A stretch of 23,006 bases of DNA. Source: Thiopontia sp964344435 (GTDB lineage: Bacteria; Pseudomonadota; Gammaproteobacteria; GCF-002020875). Positions 15,291-22,948 of the stretch are shown here, piece by piece. The DNA lies in the NCBI GenBank assembly GCA_964344435.1, contig CAYFNH010000033.1, forward strand, positions 1 to 23,006, written 5' to 3'. The notes under the pieces were generated by a model that worked only from the letters and a program-made list of their open reading frames with translations, made no database searches and had not been told where the DNA came from. The stretch's first letter is position 1, and each line of letters opens with the position of its first letter. Made by a program: the position numbers and the translations under genes.

Positions 15291-16859
15291 TTGAATATCA
15301 ATGATTTAGATAAGATCGAAAGTGCAACCCTGTTTAATCGACCAGAGATTGTTCGTATCGGCTATGCGCTGCTGTTCATTGTTGCGGTTCTGCTCTACTC
15401 CAGCTCGATGATAGGCGCCGTGGCGAACGGCCATATGTTGGTTGCAGCGGCAGTCATCGGCGGCTACATGGCGATGAACATCGGGGCCAACGATGTTGCC
15501 AATAACGTGGGACCAGCGGTTGGCTCGAAGGCATTGACCCTGGTTGGCGCCATTATCATCGCTGCAATCTTCGAGGCCTCGGGAGCACTGGTTGCTGGCG
15601 GAGATGTCGTCAGCACAATCAAGAAAGGAATTATTGATCCTGCCGCGATTACCGATAGTGGTGTCTTTATCTGGTTGATGATGGCCGCACTGCTGTCGGG
15701 TGCGATCTGGCTCAACATCGCAACCGCACTGGGGGCCCCGGTTTCCACAACCCACTCGATTGTTGGTGGTGTACTCGGTGCAGGAATTGCTGCAGGAGGC
15801 ATGGAGATTGCCAACTGGGAGAAGATGGGAATGATTGCAGCCAGCTGGGTGATCTCTCCCGTCCTGGGCGGACTCATTGCTGCCTCTTTTCTGATGCTGA
15901 TTAAAAGAACAATCACCTATCAAAGTGACATGCGTGCCGCTGCAAAACGAATGGTGCCGCTATTGGTTTCCCTGATGGCGTGGGCCTTCTCAACCTATCT
16001 GGTATTGAAGGGGCTGAAAAAGATCTGGAAGTTTGACTTTGGAAGCGCCGCACTGATCGGGGCAGGCATTGCCATTCTGATCTACTTCATTGTCATGCCA
16101 ATGATTCGAAGAGCTGCAGATCGCCTGGAAAATGACAAGGTGAGTATCAACAAGCTGTTCACAATCCCCCTGATCTTTGCCGCAGCACTACTCAGTTTTG
16201 CCCACGGCGCCAATGATGTGGCCAATGCGGTGGGGCCACTGGCGGCCATCAATGATGCCATTCTGCATGGTGGTGTCGCCAAAAAGGCCTCCATCCCGCT
16301 CTGGGTGATGATGGTAGGGGCGCTGGGTATCGCCATTGGGCTTGCCCTCTACGGCCCCAAGTTGATTCGTACCGTTGGCAGCGAAATTACCGAGCTGGAT
16401 CAGATGAGAGCCTTTTCGATTGCCATGGCCGCAGCGATCACCGTGATCATCGCCTCACAGTTGGGGCTTCCGGTCTCCTCTACCCATATCGCTGTTGGTG
16501 GGGTCTTTGGGGTGGGCTTCCTGCGTGAATACCTGAAGAGTAATTATGCCCGCATGCTCGACGAGATCGAGATGCACCACCAGGGCAAGGATGAGGATGA
16601 GGTCAAGCACTTCCTGCATGAGTTCGACCGGGCAACCATCGAAGAGAAGAGGATCATGCTTGAACAGCTGAAAAAGCATAATGCCGAGGCCGACCTGTCG
16701 AAAAGCGAACGTAAAGGGCTGAAAAAGGTATACCGCACCGAACTGGTGAAACGCACGGCTCTGCTGAAAATTGCGGCCGCCTGGGTAATTACCGTGCCCG
16801 CATCCGGTGTAATGGCGGCTGTCCTTTTCTTTACCTTGCGCGGCATGATGCTACCTTGA
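15291..16859 (+). CDS. pit: PiT-family inorganic phosphate transporter
   Basis: A cation-coupled inorganic phosphate permease in the cytoplasmic membrane. It shows the two inverted family signatures GGYMAMNIGANDVANNVGPA (about 58-77) and FAHGANDVANAVGPLAAI (about 302-319), plus the paired PVSTTHSIVGGVLGAG and PVSSTHIAVGGVFGVG loops, as expected for the duplicated PiT fold. At 522 residues it is longer than minimal PiT proteins. After the second PVSSTH repeat comes a charged, helical region (about 415-480; HHQGKDEDEVKHFLHEFDRA) and a last membrane helix, as in the longer bacterial PiT members. The start is TTG at 15291 with a strong GAGGAG seven bases upstream; the nearby ATG is out of frame. 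A candidate Pho box lies upstream, so phosphate-starvation control is plausible. Confidence 0.94.
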   Translation: MNINDLDKIESATLFNRPEIVRIGYALLFIVAVLLYSSSMIGAVANGHMLVAAAVIGGYMAMNIGANDVANNVGPAVGSKALTLVGAIIIAAIFEASGALVAGGDVVSTIKKGIIDPAAITDSGVFIWLMMAALLSGAIWLNIATALGAPVSTTHSIVGGVLGAGIAAGGMEIANWEKMGMIAASWVISPVLGGLIAASFLMLIKRTITYQSDMRAAAKRMVPLLVSLMAWAFSTYLVLKGLKKIWKFDFGSAALIGAGIAILIYFIVMPMIRRAADRLENDKVSINKLFTIPLIFAAALLSFAHGANDVANAVGPLAAINDAILHGGVAKKASIPLWVMMVGALGIAIGLALYGPKLIRTVGSEITELDQMRAFSIAMAAAITVIIASQLGLPVSSTHIAVGGVFGVGFLREYLKSNYARMLDEIEMHHQGKDEDEVKHFLHEFDRATIEEKRIMLEQLKKHNAEADLSKSERKGLKKVYRTELVKRTALLKIAAAWVITVPASGVMAAVLFFTLRGMMLP

Positions 16860-16913
16860 AGCTCTGTAGAGCCCTCCCCCCTCTCTCCTCGTTGCAGAGG
16901 AAGGGGTAGCCCC

Positions 16914-17079
16914 TTAAGGAAACCCTGAATAAGTCATGAACGGATATCTCGCACCCATAGCGACCAATATCTTCGTTGAAAATCTTGCTAATACTACAGT
17001 ATTGGCTGTGATCTTCGCCTTGATCTTGGTCGCTATGGTCACAACCTATCTCGTCCAGACTTAATCAGAGATTCCTTAA
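16914..17079. mobile_element. Palindromic IS5-like MITE with TTAA target duplication
   Basis: A 158-base element (16918-17075) is bounded by 18-base terminal inverted repeats, GGAAACCCTGAATAAGTC on the left and GGAATCTCTGATTAAGTC (reversed) on the right, 15/18 identical. TTAA flanks both sides (16914-16917, 17076-17079), fitting the YTAR target site of the IS5 group, whose ends begin GGAAGG. The interior is palindromic, including a perfect 13-base pair of arms (CCATAGCGACCAA at 16955-16967 and 17026-17038) and a central hairpin at 16987-17006. It encodes no transposase. It ends two bases before the nptA ATG and so supplies or disrupts that gene's leader. Confidence 0.75.
16936..17064 (+). CDS. 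Possible 42-residue single-membrane-span ORF inside the MITE
   Basis: ATG at 16936 opens 42 codons to TAA (17062-17064). The predicted peptide starts MNGYLAPIATNIFVENLANT and has a hydrophobic span at about 22-40 (VLAVIFALILVAMVTTYLV). No good ribosome site is seen at the right distance (AAGGA is about 16 bases away). The ORF fills the palindromic element almost end to end, so it is most likely incidental to the MITE. Confidence 0.25.
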   Translation: MNGYLAPIATNIFVENLANTTVLAVIFALILVAMVTTYLVQT

Positions 17080-17081
17080 CA

Positions 17082-18866
17082 ATGAACCTGATTCACTTGT
17101 CCAACAAGAAGTTTGTCGTAGCCACTCTGCTCTACTTCTCCGTGATCGCGGTTGCCACTGCCGCCGACAACACATCAGAGATGGCCTGGGGCCCGATGTT
17201 GATGGGTCTGTTTGGAGGACTGGCGCTGTTCCTGTTTGGAATGGAACAGATGGCTGACGGTCTCAAGGCGGTAGCTGGCGACCGCATGAAACAGATCCTG
17301 GCGAAACTGACTGGAAACCGCTTTGTCGGCGCTGCCACCGGTGCCCTGGTGACCGCAGTCATTCAATCCTCATCCGTTACTACGGTATTGGTAGTGGGCT
17401 TTATCTCTGCCGGGTTAATGAGTGCAGCTCAGTCCGTCGGGGTCATCATGGGGGCCAATATCGGCACCACCATCACCGCCCAGATCGTCGCCTTCAAGGT
17501 AACCAAGCTCGCCCTGTTACTGATTGCGGTTGGCTTCACCATGCTGTTTTTCTCTAAAAAAGAGCGCATCAAACAGTATGGTGGAATCATCATGGGTCTG
17601 GGGTTGGTATTCTTCGGGATGAGCGTAATGAGTGATGCAATGAAGCCATTACGCAGCTACCAGCCCTTCCTCGACCTGATGATCCACATGGAGAGCCCCC
17701 TGGTAGGCATCACCATTGCCGCACTGTTTACCGCGCTGATCCAATCCTCCTCTGCAACCACCGGTATTGTTATCGTGATGGCCAGTCAGGGGTTCATCAG
17801 CCTGCCAGCCGGTATTGCACTGGCCATGGGGGCCAATATTGGTACCTGCATGACTGCGATTCTGGCATCCATCGGCAAACCCAGAGAGGCTGTCCGGGCG
17901 GCGGCAGTTCATGTTTTCTTCAATGTGGCCGGGGTATTGTTGTGGGTCCTCTTCATACCGCAGTTGGCCGATTTTATCGTGACGATGTCCCCCTCTCATC
18001 CAGAGCTGACAGGGCTGGCTCGCCTGGGCGCAGAAACTCCGCGACAGATCGCCAATGCACACACCCTCTTCAATCTGGCCAATACGCTCATATTCATCGG
18101 CTTCACAACCCAGATTGCACACCTGGTTGAACGCCTGATACCCGACACGGAGATCGAGCAGGCCGGGTTGCATGTCACCGCAAAATATCTTGATGACGAA
18201 CTGCTCTCTACCCCCTCACTGGCACTCGATCTTGTGCGTTTGGAAGCCCTCCATATGGGAGAGGTGGTACAGGAGATGCTCAAGCAGGTGATGCCAGCCA
18301 TCTTGAGCAGGAATAAAAAGGCGCTGCAGGAGATCAGCCTGATGGATGATGAGGTGGACATCTTGTATGAACAGACCATCGAGTACATTGGCAAAATCAG
18401 CTCCAAGTCATTAACCAGTGAGCAGACCAGCGAGCTGATGAAGTTGATCTCCGCAGTCAGCGATCTGGAGACTATCGGAGATACCATCGAGACCAACCTG
18501 GTTACACTCGGTAGGCGACTGATTGACTCCGAGATTTCCGTCAGCTCCGCCACCAGCGACAAAATCGTCAGTCTGCACCATATCGTGCGCCGAACCCTGT
18601 CGAGCGCGGTTCAGGCCGTAGGGCAACACAATCTGACGGCAGCAGATGCGGCCTTTCAGCAGTCCGAGAAACTGGATGTACTGTTTCACGAGACCTCTCG
18701 CCATCAACTGCAGCGCTTAACGGTTGATGAACCGCACCGGGTGACTACCTATGCACTGGAGGTGGATATTATTGACAAGCTGAAACAGATTTTCTATCTG
18801 GCGCAGCAAATGGCGCGTTCTGTTGTCATGGAGAAGGAAAATGAACAACCAGAGGTCAACAACTAG
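17082..18866 (+). CDS. nptA: Na+/Pi cotransporter with C-terminal PhoU-like domain
   Basis: An NptA/YjbB-type sodium:phosphate cotransporter of 594 residues. The N-terminus (11-28) is a signal-peptide-like hydrophobic stretch ending ATAADN. Membrane half-repeats follow, with the diagnostic motifs VIQSSSVTTVLVVGFISAGL (about 93-112) and LIQSSSATTGIVIVMASQG (about 218-236), each followed by GANIGTTITA or GANIGTCMTA. The cytoplasmic tail (about 365-580) is helical and PhoU-like (VRLEALHMGEVVQEMLKQVM, ISAVSDLETIGDTIETNL). Direction of transport in vivo may be uptake or efflux. ATG at 17082 sits two bases after the MITE repeat and has no clear ribosome site. It is 222 bases after pit on the same strand, and the two may once have formed a tighter unit. 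The symbol follows the family; specificity is inferred. Confidence 0.92.
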   Translation: MNLIHLSNKKFVVATLLYFSVIAVATAADNTSEMAWGPMLMGLFGGLALFLFGMEQMADGLKAVAGDRMKQILAKLTGNRFVGAATGALVTAVIQSSSVTTVLVVGFISAGLMSAAQSVGVIMGANIGTTITAQIVAFKVTKLALLLIAVGFTMLFFSKKERIKQYGGIIMGLGLVFFGMSVMSDAMKPLRSYQPFLDLMIHMESPLVGITIAALFTALIQSSSATTGIVIVMASQGFISLPAGIALAMGANIGTCMTAILASIGKPREAVRAAAVHVFFNVAGVLLWVLFIPQLADFIVTMSPSHPELTGLARLGAETPRQIANAHTLFNLANTLIFIGFTTQIAHLVERLIPDTEIEQAGLHVTAKYLDDELLSTPSLALDLVRLEALHMGEVVQEMLKQVMPAILSRNKKALQEISLMDDEVDILYEQTIEYIGKISSKSLTSEQTSELMKLISAVSDLETIGDTIETNLVTLGRRLIDSEISVSSATSDKIVSLHHIVRRTLSSAVQAVGQHNLTAADAAFQQSEKLDVLFHETSRHQLQRLTVDEPHRVTTYALEVDIIDKLKQIFYLAQQMARSVVMEKENEQPEVNN

Positions 18867-18898
18867 TCCACACATCGACTATACTTCAATAAGTCATT

Positions 18899-19136
18899 AT
18901 CCTAGATTCCTCAGTTGGACGGGCCAAAGTGTGCGTACATGCGTGCGCAGGACAAGGCACAATGACGCGTAATAGCCAGCTATTGCAAGGAGTTGTAACG
19001 CAGTAATGTGTACGCCTGTGCGTGCAATTTGGCTCGTAGCGATCTTCACCCGCTGGGTGAAGCTGGTTGCTTGAGAAATTGTTTGCATAAGAAGATGTTG
19101 GGCCTGCTTCAAGCGGTCAACTGAGGATTCTAGGAT
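18899..19136. mobile_element. MITE-like element with 20-base terminal inverted repeats
   Basis: ATCCTAGATTCCTCAGTTGG (18899-18918) is inverted at 19117-19136 with 18/20 identity, defining a 238-base unit that fills most of the 301-base gap between nptA and the next gene. Inside are a perfect 8-bp hairpin (19044-19062), a small AATAGC-GCTATT hairpin and long imperfect pairing around the GTGTGCGTAC and GTACGCCTGTG segments. No clear target duplication flanks it and no transposase is encoded. An open frame across it on the minus strand (18897-19190) has no ribosome site or recognised domain and is not called as a gene. Confidence 0.65.
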
Positions 19137-19167
19137 TGTCCACTGCACTGAACGGAAAATACCACTC

Positions 19168-19431
19168 ATGGGCTTGAAAAAACTACTCAAAGAGATTCAG
19201 AAATATTTTGACCAGGCTGACGAGGGGGTGGAAGGTTCCTGTGACAGGATTGATGAGCTGCTGAAGAAACTGATTAAAAAAGAGCGGCGGCTGACCTCAA
19301 AATTGCAAGAGGCAAAAGAGAGCGGACAGAAGGACAAAATCAAATCCTTGAAAATGGACCTTAAAGTAACTCGACTACAGATCAAAAAGGGATTCAAGCG
19401 CCGCAAGGAGCTCAAGAACAAAAACTGTTGA
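19168..19431 (+). CDS. Small cationic coiled-coil protein, 87 residues
   Basis: I do not recognise a named family. The protein begins MGLKKLLKEIQKYFDQADEG and is predicted almost wholly helical, with a long Lys/Arg-rich coiled coil at about 28-84 (LLKKLIKKERRLTSKLQEAK, LKVTRLQIKKGFKRRKELKN). It is strongly basic overall, has two cysteines (about C24 and the C-terminal C87), and no membrane segment or signal. Its style recalls the lysine-rich 32-residue peptide before ppk2. The ATG has only a weak GGAAAA site upstream, and the 238-base MITE ends 31 bases before it, so the original promoter may have been displaced. It lies after nptA and converges on the histidine kinase gene seven bases away. 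Association with phosphate genes is positional only. Confidence 0.7.
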   Translation: MGLKKLLKEIQKYFDQADEGVEGSCDRIDELLKKLIKKERRLTSKLQEAKESGQKDKIKSLKMDLKVTRLQIKKGFKRRKELKNKNC

Positions 19432-19452
19432 GCCCGGCTTATTCAGGGGCTC
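19430..19452. terminator. Weak bidirectional hairpin between convergent genes
   Basis: GAGCCC (19430-19435) pairs with GGGCTC (19447-19452) over an 11-base loop. It is followed on the plus strand by TCTTGTT. It overlaps the last bases of both convergent genes, the usual place for a shared terminator, but the stem is short and the T-tract poor. Confidence 0.35.
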
Positions 19453-21397
19453 TCTTGTTCTCGGCCTGCAAAGGAAGCCAGATCCAGGCTGTCGCCCCTT
19501 CACCAACCCCGGTGCTCTCCAGTCCAACTTTGCCACCAAAACTATTTGCGAAATTTGCGGTTACGTGCAGCCCAACCCCACTTCCACTCTGTTTTGAGGT
19601 CTGACCGAAGTTAAATACCTTCCCAATCTGTTCGGTTGCGACTCCCACCCCATTGTCCTGCACAGAAAACTTCAACCCGGACACACCGGACACAACTTCA
19701 TCGGTCAACGTAATTTCAATAAGCCCACGCGCCGGTCGCTGTTCGGCAATCGCCTCAATCCCGTTTTTCACCAAATTGACCATCGCTTGAAAAAGCTGAT
19801 TGCGCGGCAGGTAGACCTCGTTGAGTTCCCTGTCCACATGAACTTTAACCTCAATCTCATATCGTTCGCATTGTGGGGCCAATATCAAGGCTACATCGTG
19901 CAAAAATGCATATGGCGAGAAACGGCTCAACTGGAAGATGGGCTTCACATTGCTACGCTGCAGACGGATGATTTCCGAAACACTCTCAACCCCCTTGTCA
20001 AGCTGCTCCAACGCCACACCAATTTCGTTATCGAGCAGTTTATTCACAATACTTTGTAATTGACGGATGGCCTTAACTTGCGTCTCTTTGGGTAGCTCAT
20101 CAATATTGTCTACCAATTGATCCAGTATCTGGACTGTATTATGGAGTGCCTTCTTACCATTCTTTACCTTGAGCACCTGACCAGAGATCCCTGCCAGCGC
20201 ATTGCCAATGTTATGCATGATGCTGATCGACATCTCGGTGATGCCTGATTGAAAGGCAACCAACTGCTCTTTCTCTTCCAGTTCACGCTGCCTGGTGACG
20301 TCCCTCACCAACAGCAGGTGATGTCTCGCCTCCTCCCGTATCTGCAACGGTGTCGAAGAGAGTGCCAGTGAAATTTGCTCCCCCTCCTCCCCGGTAAAGA
20401 GCAGGGTCTCCATCCGGTGGCTCTCTGTAGCCAGGAGTCGGTCAAGTTGAGTGGCAACGGTATCTGGAAAGAGGTCGCTGAATGTTTGCTCTGCGGAAGC
20501 TTCCTTGAGCTGTGGAAAGAGTTGAGATGCCGCCGGGTTAAATACAGTCACCTGCTGGTACTCATCAACCACAAACAGCCCGTCCCCCATATGCTCCATG
20601 ATCGACGTAAGCCGGTCATTACTCTGTCTCAACGCCTGTGTGCGCTCAGCAACCTTCTCCTCCAACGAAGCCAGCAGAGCCTGCAGGTCATCACGCAGCT
20701 GAGCCTCCGCCTCCATGCTCTGCTGCAACACATCAACCCCTTCACACAGATGAATCAGCTCTTTGGAAACAAAGGTCTGCTTCGATTCAGTAGCAACCTC
20801 CCCGGATTGAACACCCCGTAAATACTGGTCAACCCGGTGAATCGGCTGCACCACCAGCTGCCGCACCGTGATAAAAAGCACCATCGCCAGAAACAGAACC
20901 GCCAAAACCATCAGGTAGACAAACTGCTCAATCTGCTGATCCAGCAGCTTCATCGGCAGCTGTAGATCCCAGCGCAGCGCCACCGTACCGAAACGCTCTT
21001 CCTCGAAGATAATCGGGCGTTGTGACGTTAACAGGGTACCCTGCATCCCGGAGCTGGCCTGAACCTTGTCCACACAGTGAGGCGGATATTCCCCCCAGGT
21101 CAACAACGGACTATTCTGATAATTACAGAACTCTGCCCCTACCAGATTCGGGTGGATCTTGATCAGCCCTTGCAGCGTGGTCTCCAGAACCGGTATATCC
21201 TCACTCAGCAGGGCATCCAGTAGTGTGGTTGAAAACAGCGCCGTCCTCTTGTCGACATCCTCCTCAATCTGCTCCAGCTGTATCGAATGAGCCACTTTGG
21301 AGAGCACCGCGCCTCCCAGCCAGAGCAGCAACAGGCTCACACCCAGCATCACCCAGAAGGTCTGGACACCAATGGACCACTGTTTTGGGGAGAACAA
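19439..21397 (-). CDS. Membrane sensor histidine kinase (HAMP-PAS-HisKA-HATPase)
   Basis: A 652-residue sensor kinase. TM1 (about 13-33) and TM2 (about 160-179) enclose a ~125-residue periplasmic region with C91 and C108. HAMP (about 180-235) is followed by coiled coil (to 260) and a PAS domain (about 262-370; MGDGLFVVDEYQQVTVFNPA). The dimerisation helix carries the phospho-acceptor H395 in ISIMHNIGNALAGISGQ, an MHNIGNAL-type H-box rather than the common HELR-type. The ATPase domain has N545 (NLVKNGIEAI), G1 DNGVG (581-585), FNFGQTSK and G2 GSGVGLH (605-611). The start is TTG at 21397, the first start after an in-frame stop; its ribosome site is weak. It lies 19 bases after the PhnD-like gene and probably takes its signal from that protein, an inference. 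Cognate output is likely the receiver protein at 22329-22865. Confidence 0.92.
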   Translation of the reverse strand: MFSPKQWSIGVQTFWVMLGVSLLLLWLGGAVLSKVAHSIQLEQIEEDVDKRTALFSTTLLDALLSEDIPVLETTLQGLIKIHPNLVGAEFCNYQNSPLLTWGEYPPHCVDKVQASSGMQGTLLTSQRPIIFEEERFGTVALRWDLQLPMKLLDQQIEQFVYLMVLAVLFLAMVLFITVRQLVVQPIHRVDQYLRGVQSGEVATESKQTFVSKELIHLCEGVDVLQQSMEAEAQLRDDLQALLASLEEKVAERTQALRQSNDRLTSIMEHMGDGLFVVDEYQQVTVFNPAASQLFPQLKEASAEQTFSDLFPDTVATQLDRLLATESHRMETLLFTGEEGEQISLALSSTPLQIREEARHHLLLVRDVTRQRELEEKEQLVAFQSGITEMSISIMHNIGNALAGISGQVLKVKNGKKALHNTVQILDQLVDNIDELPKETQVKAIRQLQSIVNKLLDNEIGVALEQLDKGVESVSEIIRLQRSNVKPIFQLSRFSPYAFLHDVALILAPQCERYEIEVKVHVDRELNEVYLPRNQLFQAMVNLVKNGIEAIAEQRPARGLIEITLTDEVVSGVSGLKFSVQDNGVGVATEQIGKVFNFGQTSKQSGSGVGLHVTANFANSFGGKVGLESTGVGEGATAWIWLPLQAENKRAPE

Positions 21398-21416
21398 CTC
21401 TCAACCCCACATTCGT

Positions 21417-22268
21417 CTATTGATCGAAAAAGGCTCCACTATGGTGGATCGCACGGCGCACGGTGTCATAGGCGGCATCATCCCCGGCTACGAAACCATC
21501 TTTCTTCAGCACCTTGAGCGCAGCCTTATCATCAAACGCAAGCAAAACCTCCTGCATGGCCTTGATCTGTGCCGCAGGCAGGCCTGCCCGAGCAGTCCAG
21601 GCCTTGGTTGCCAGCTTGAACTCTTTCAACACGCGAATCGCCCTGCCCTTCTTCACCAGTTTTTTGAAGGTGCTCGACTTCATTGCACCTGCATCAAAAT
21701 CCCCCTTGGCTACCGCCTCGCCAACACGGTCATGACGCCCAAGATACTCGTACTTTGCCAGGTCTCGCTCTTTCACCCCCGCTTCTGCAAGCAGCAGTTG
21801 TGCAAAGTAGCGCCCAATCGTCGACTGCTCACTACCGAAAGCAAAGCGCTTCCCTTTCAGTTCCGCCATGGACTGAATGGGGCTATCCTGCTGCGCGATG
21901 ATGTAACCACTGCGCATCTTCTTGCCCTTTTTACTCTCCATCGCCAGCAGGGTAATCGCCGGGTTGCGATCTTTTGTCAGCACATAGGAGGCGGGGCCAA
22001 AACGGGCAAAGTCCACCTCTCCGGAAGCCAGCTTGTCAATGGCCTGCTCATAGGTGGGAGAGATTCGGGTATGAATCGATACCGGTTCTCCAAGTTTTTC
22101 ACTTAAACGCTGTTCAAGTTGGCTCAGTACCGGACGAAACTGGGTCACTACCGCAGTAACCTTGTCGGAGGCGTAGAGCCCGAAGTTAAGGGCAACCTCT
22201 GCCTGGGCAATCCCTCCCTGCAACAGGCCTCCCAATAGTGTACCAATCAACCATTGCTTTACTCTCAT
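21417..22268 (-). CDS. PhnD-like periplasmic substrate-binding protein
   Basis: A phosphate/phosphite/phosphonate-type binding protein of the PhnD family, about 283 residues. A signal peptide (1-23; VKQWLIGTLLGGLL, cleavage after AQA) precedes the mature domain beginning EVALNFGLYAS. Family features are the periodic helix around FRPVLSQLEQRLSEKLG, the VDFARFGPASYVL loop, ELKGKRFAFGSEQSTIGRYF with the Ser/Thr ligand loop, and FDAGAMKSSTFKKLV. No ABC permease or ATPase gene is adjacent; it lies between a response regulator and a histidine kinase, so it probably acts as a periplasmic sensor subunit. The ligand is unknown; relatives bind phosphonates, phosphite or unrelated oxyanions. ATG at 22268 is nine bases from AGGAG; ATG at 22274 is closer, and an upstream start at 22298 is also open. 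Confidence 0.88.
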   Translation of the reverse strand: MRVKQWLIGTLLGGLLQGGIAQAEVALNFGLYASDKVTAVVTQFRPVLSQLEQRLSEKLGEPVSIHTRISPTYEQAIDKLASGEVDFARFGPASYVLTKDRNPAITLLAMESKKGKKMRSGYIIAQQDSPIQSMAELKGKRFAFGSEQSTIGRYFAQLLLAEAGVKERDLAKYEYLGRHDRVGEAVAKGDFDAGAMKSSTFKKLVKKGRAIRVLKEFKLATKAWTARAGLPAAQIKAMQEVLLAFDDKAALKVLKKDGFVAGDDAAYDTVRRAIHHSGAFFDQ

Positions 22269-22328
22269 ATTCATCCTCTCCTGAATTCTTGTCACCATGT
22301 AACCGATTGCCGGGACACCGCCGGCTTT

Positions 22329-22865
22329 TCACTCATTGACGCTCTCTCTGAGAGCCTTCACCTCTGCATCCCGCTGCTGATCCCGATTGTGATAGGCCGA
22401 AAACAGCTCCGCCACCTGAGCCAGCTCTTCTGGAACAAACGGCTTCTTCAGGTAGAGGAAATCCACCCCAATCTGCTCACGAATCTCCTCCGCAGAGTAG
22501 TCCGCATAGGCGGTTGCAATCACCAGATAGATCGCAGGGTCAATAGCCCTGAGCCGGGCCCCACACTCAATACCGCTCATGCCGGGCGGCATACGGACAT
22601 CCAGAAACACCATGGCAAAGGGTTCCCCCGAGTCAAAGGCTTGCTGAAAGCACTCGATTGCCTCCTCTGCCGAACTCGCCTTGACCAAATCGAAGGGCTG
22701 GCTATGCAGACTCTCATCCGGCTTCTGCACACCCTCTCCGGAGAGCAGTCCCATCAGGGCCGCAGTCTCATCCACATGTGCCGGTGCAATCAGGATCTCC
22801 TGATAGGCCGTCAACACATTACTATCATCATCAACTACTAGAATTTTTCGGCTCGATCGATTCAA
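22329..22865 (-). CDS. Receiver-only response regulator with an internal insertion
   Basis: A CheY-like receiver protein of 178 residues. ILVVDDD (8-14) supplies the acidic pocket, D89 in MVFLDVRMPPG is the phospho-acceptor, T118 is in VIATAYAD, and K141 is in LYLKKPFVPEEL. Between helix 1 and strand 2 there are about 30 extra residues (about 27-57; APAHVDETAALMGLLSGEGV), a Gly/Glu/Asp-containing insert absent from ordinary receivers. The tail after about 150 is a short charged helix with no DNA-binding or enzymatic domain. The start is TTG at 22865 behind AGAGGG. It is the first gene of the leftward unit with the PhnD-like protein and kinase, 54-60 bases before the former. Output is therefore by protein interaction or phosphotransfer. 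A weak -10-like TAGAAT (22929-22934) lies upstream. Confidence 0.9.
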   Translation of the reverse strand: MNRSSRKILVVDDDSNVLTAYQEILIAPAHVDETAALMGLLSGEGVQKPDESLHSQPFDLVKASSAEEAIECFQQAFDSGEPFAMVFLDVRMPPGMSGIECGARLRAIDPAIYLVIATAYADYSAEEIREQIGVDFLYLKKPFVPEELAQVAELFSAYHNRDQQRDAEVKALRESVNE

Positions 22866-22948
22866 CAGTATGCCCTCTGGGTGAACCCAACGCTTGTCTC
22901 TATCCGTGTGTGCAGGATAGTGATACCGATTCTAACTGATCATCTTCA

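Noticed and set aside
16901..16915. Terminator after pit (AAGGGG-TAG-CCCCTT)
   Set aside because: The stem is only six base pairs with a three-base loop and no T-tract follows; support is too weak.
18897..19190. 97-codon minus-strand open frame spanning the second MITE
   Set aside because: It covers the MITE and runs into the opposite-strand coiled-coil gene, has no ribosome site and matches no domain I know.
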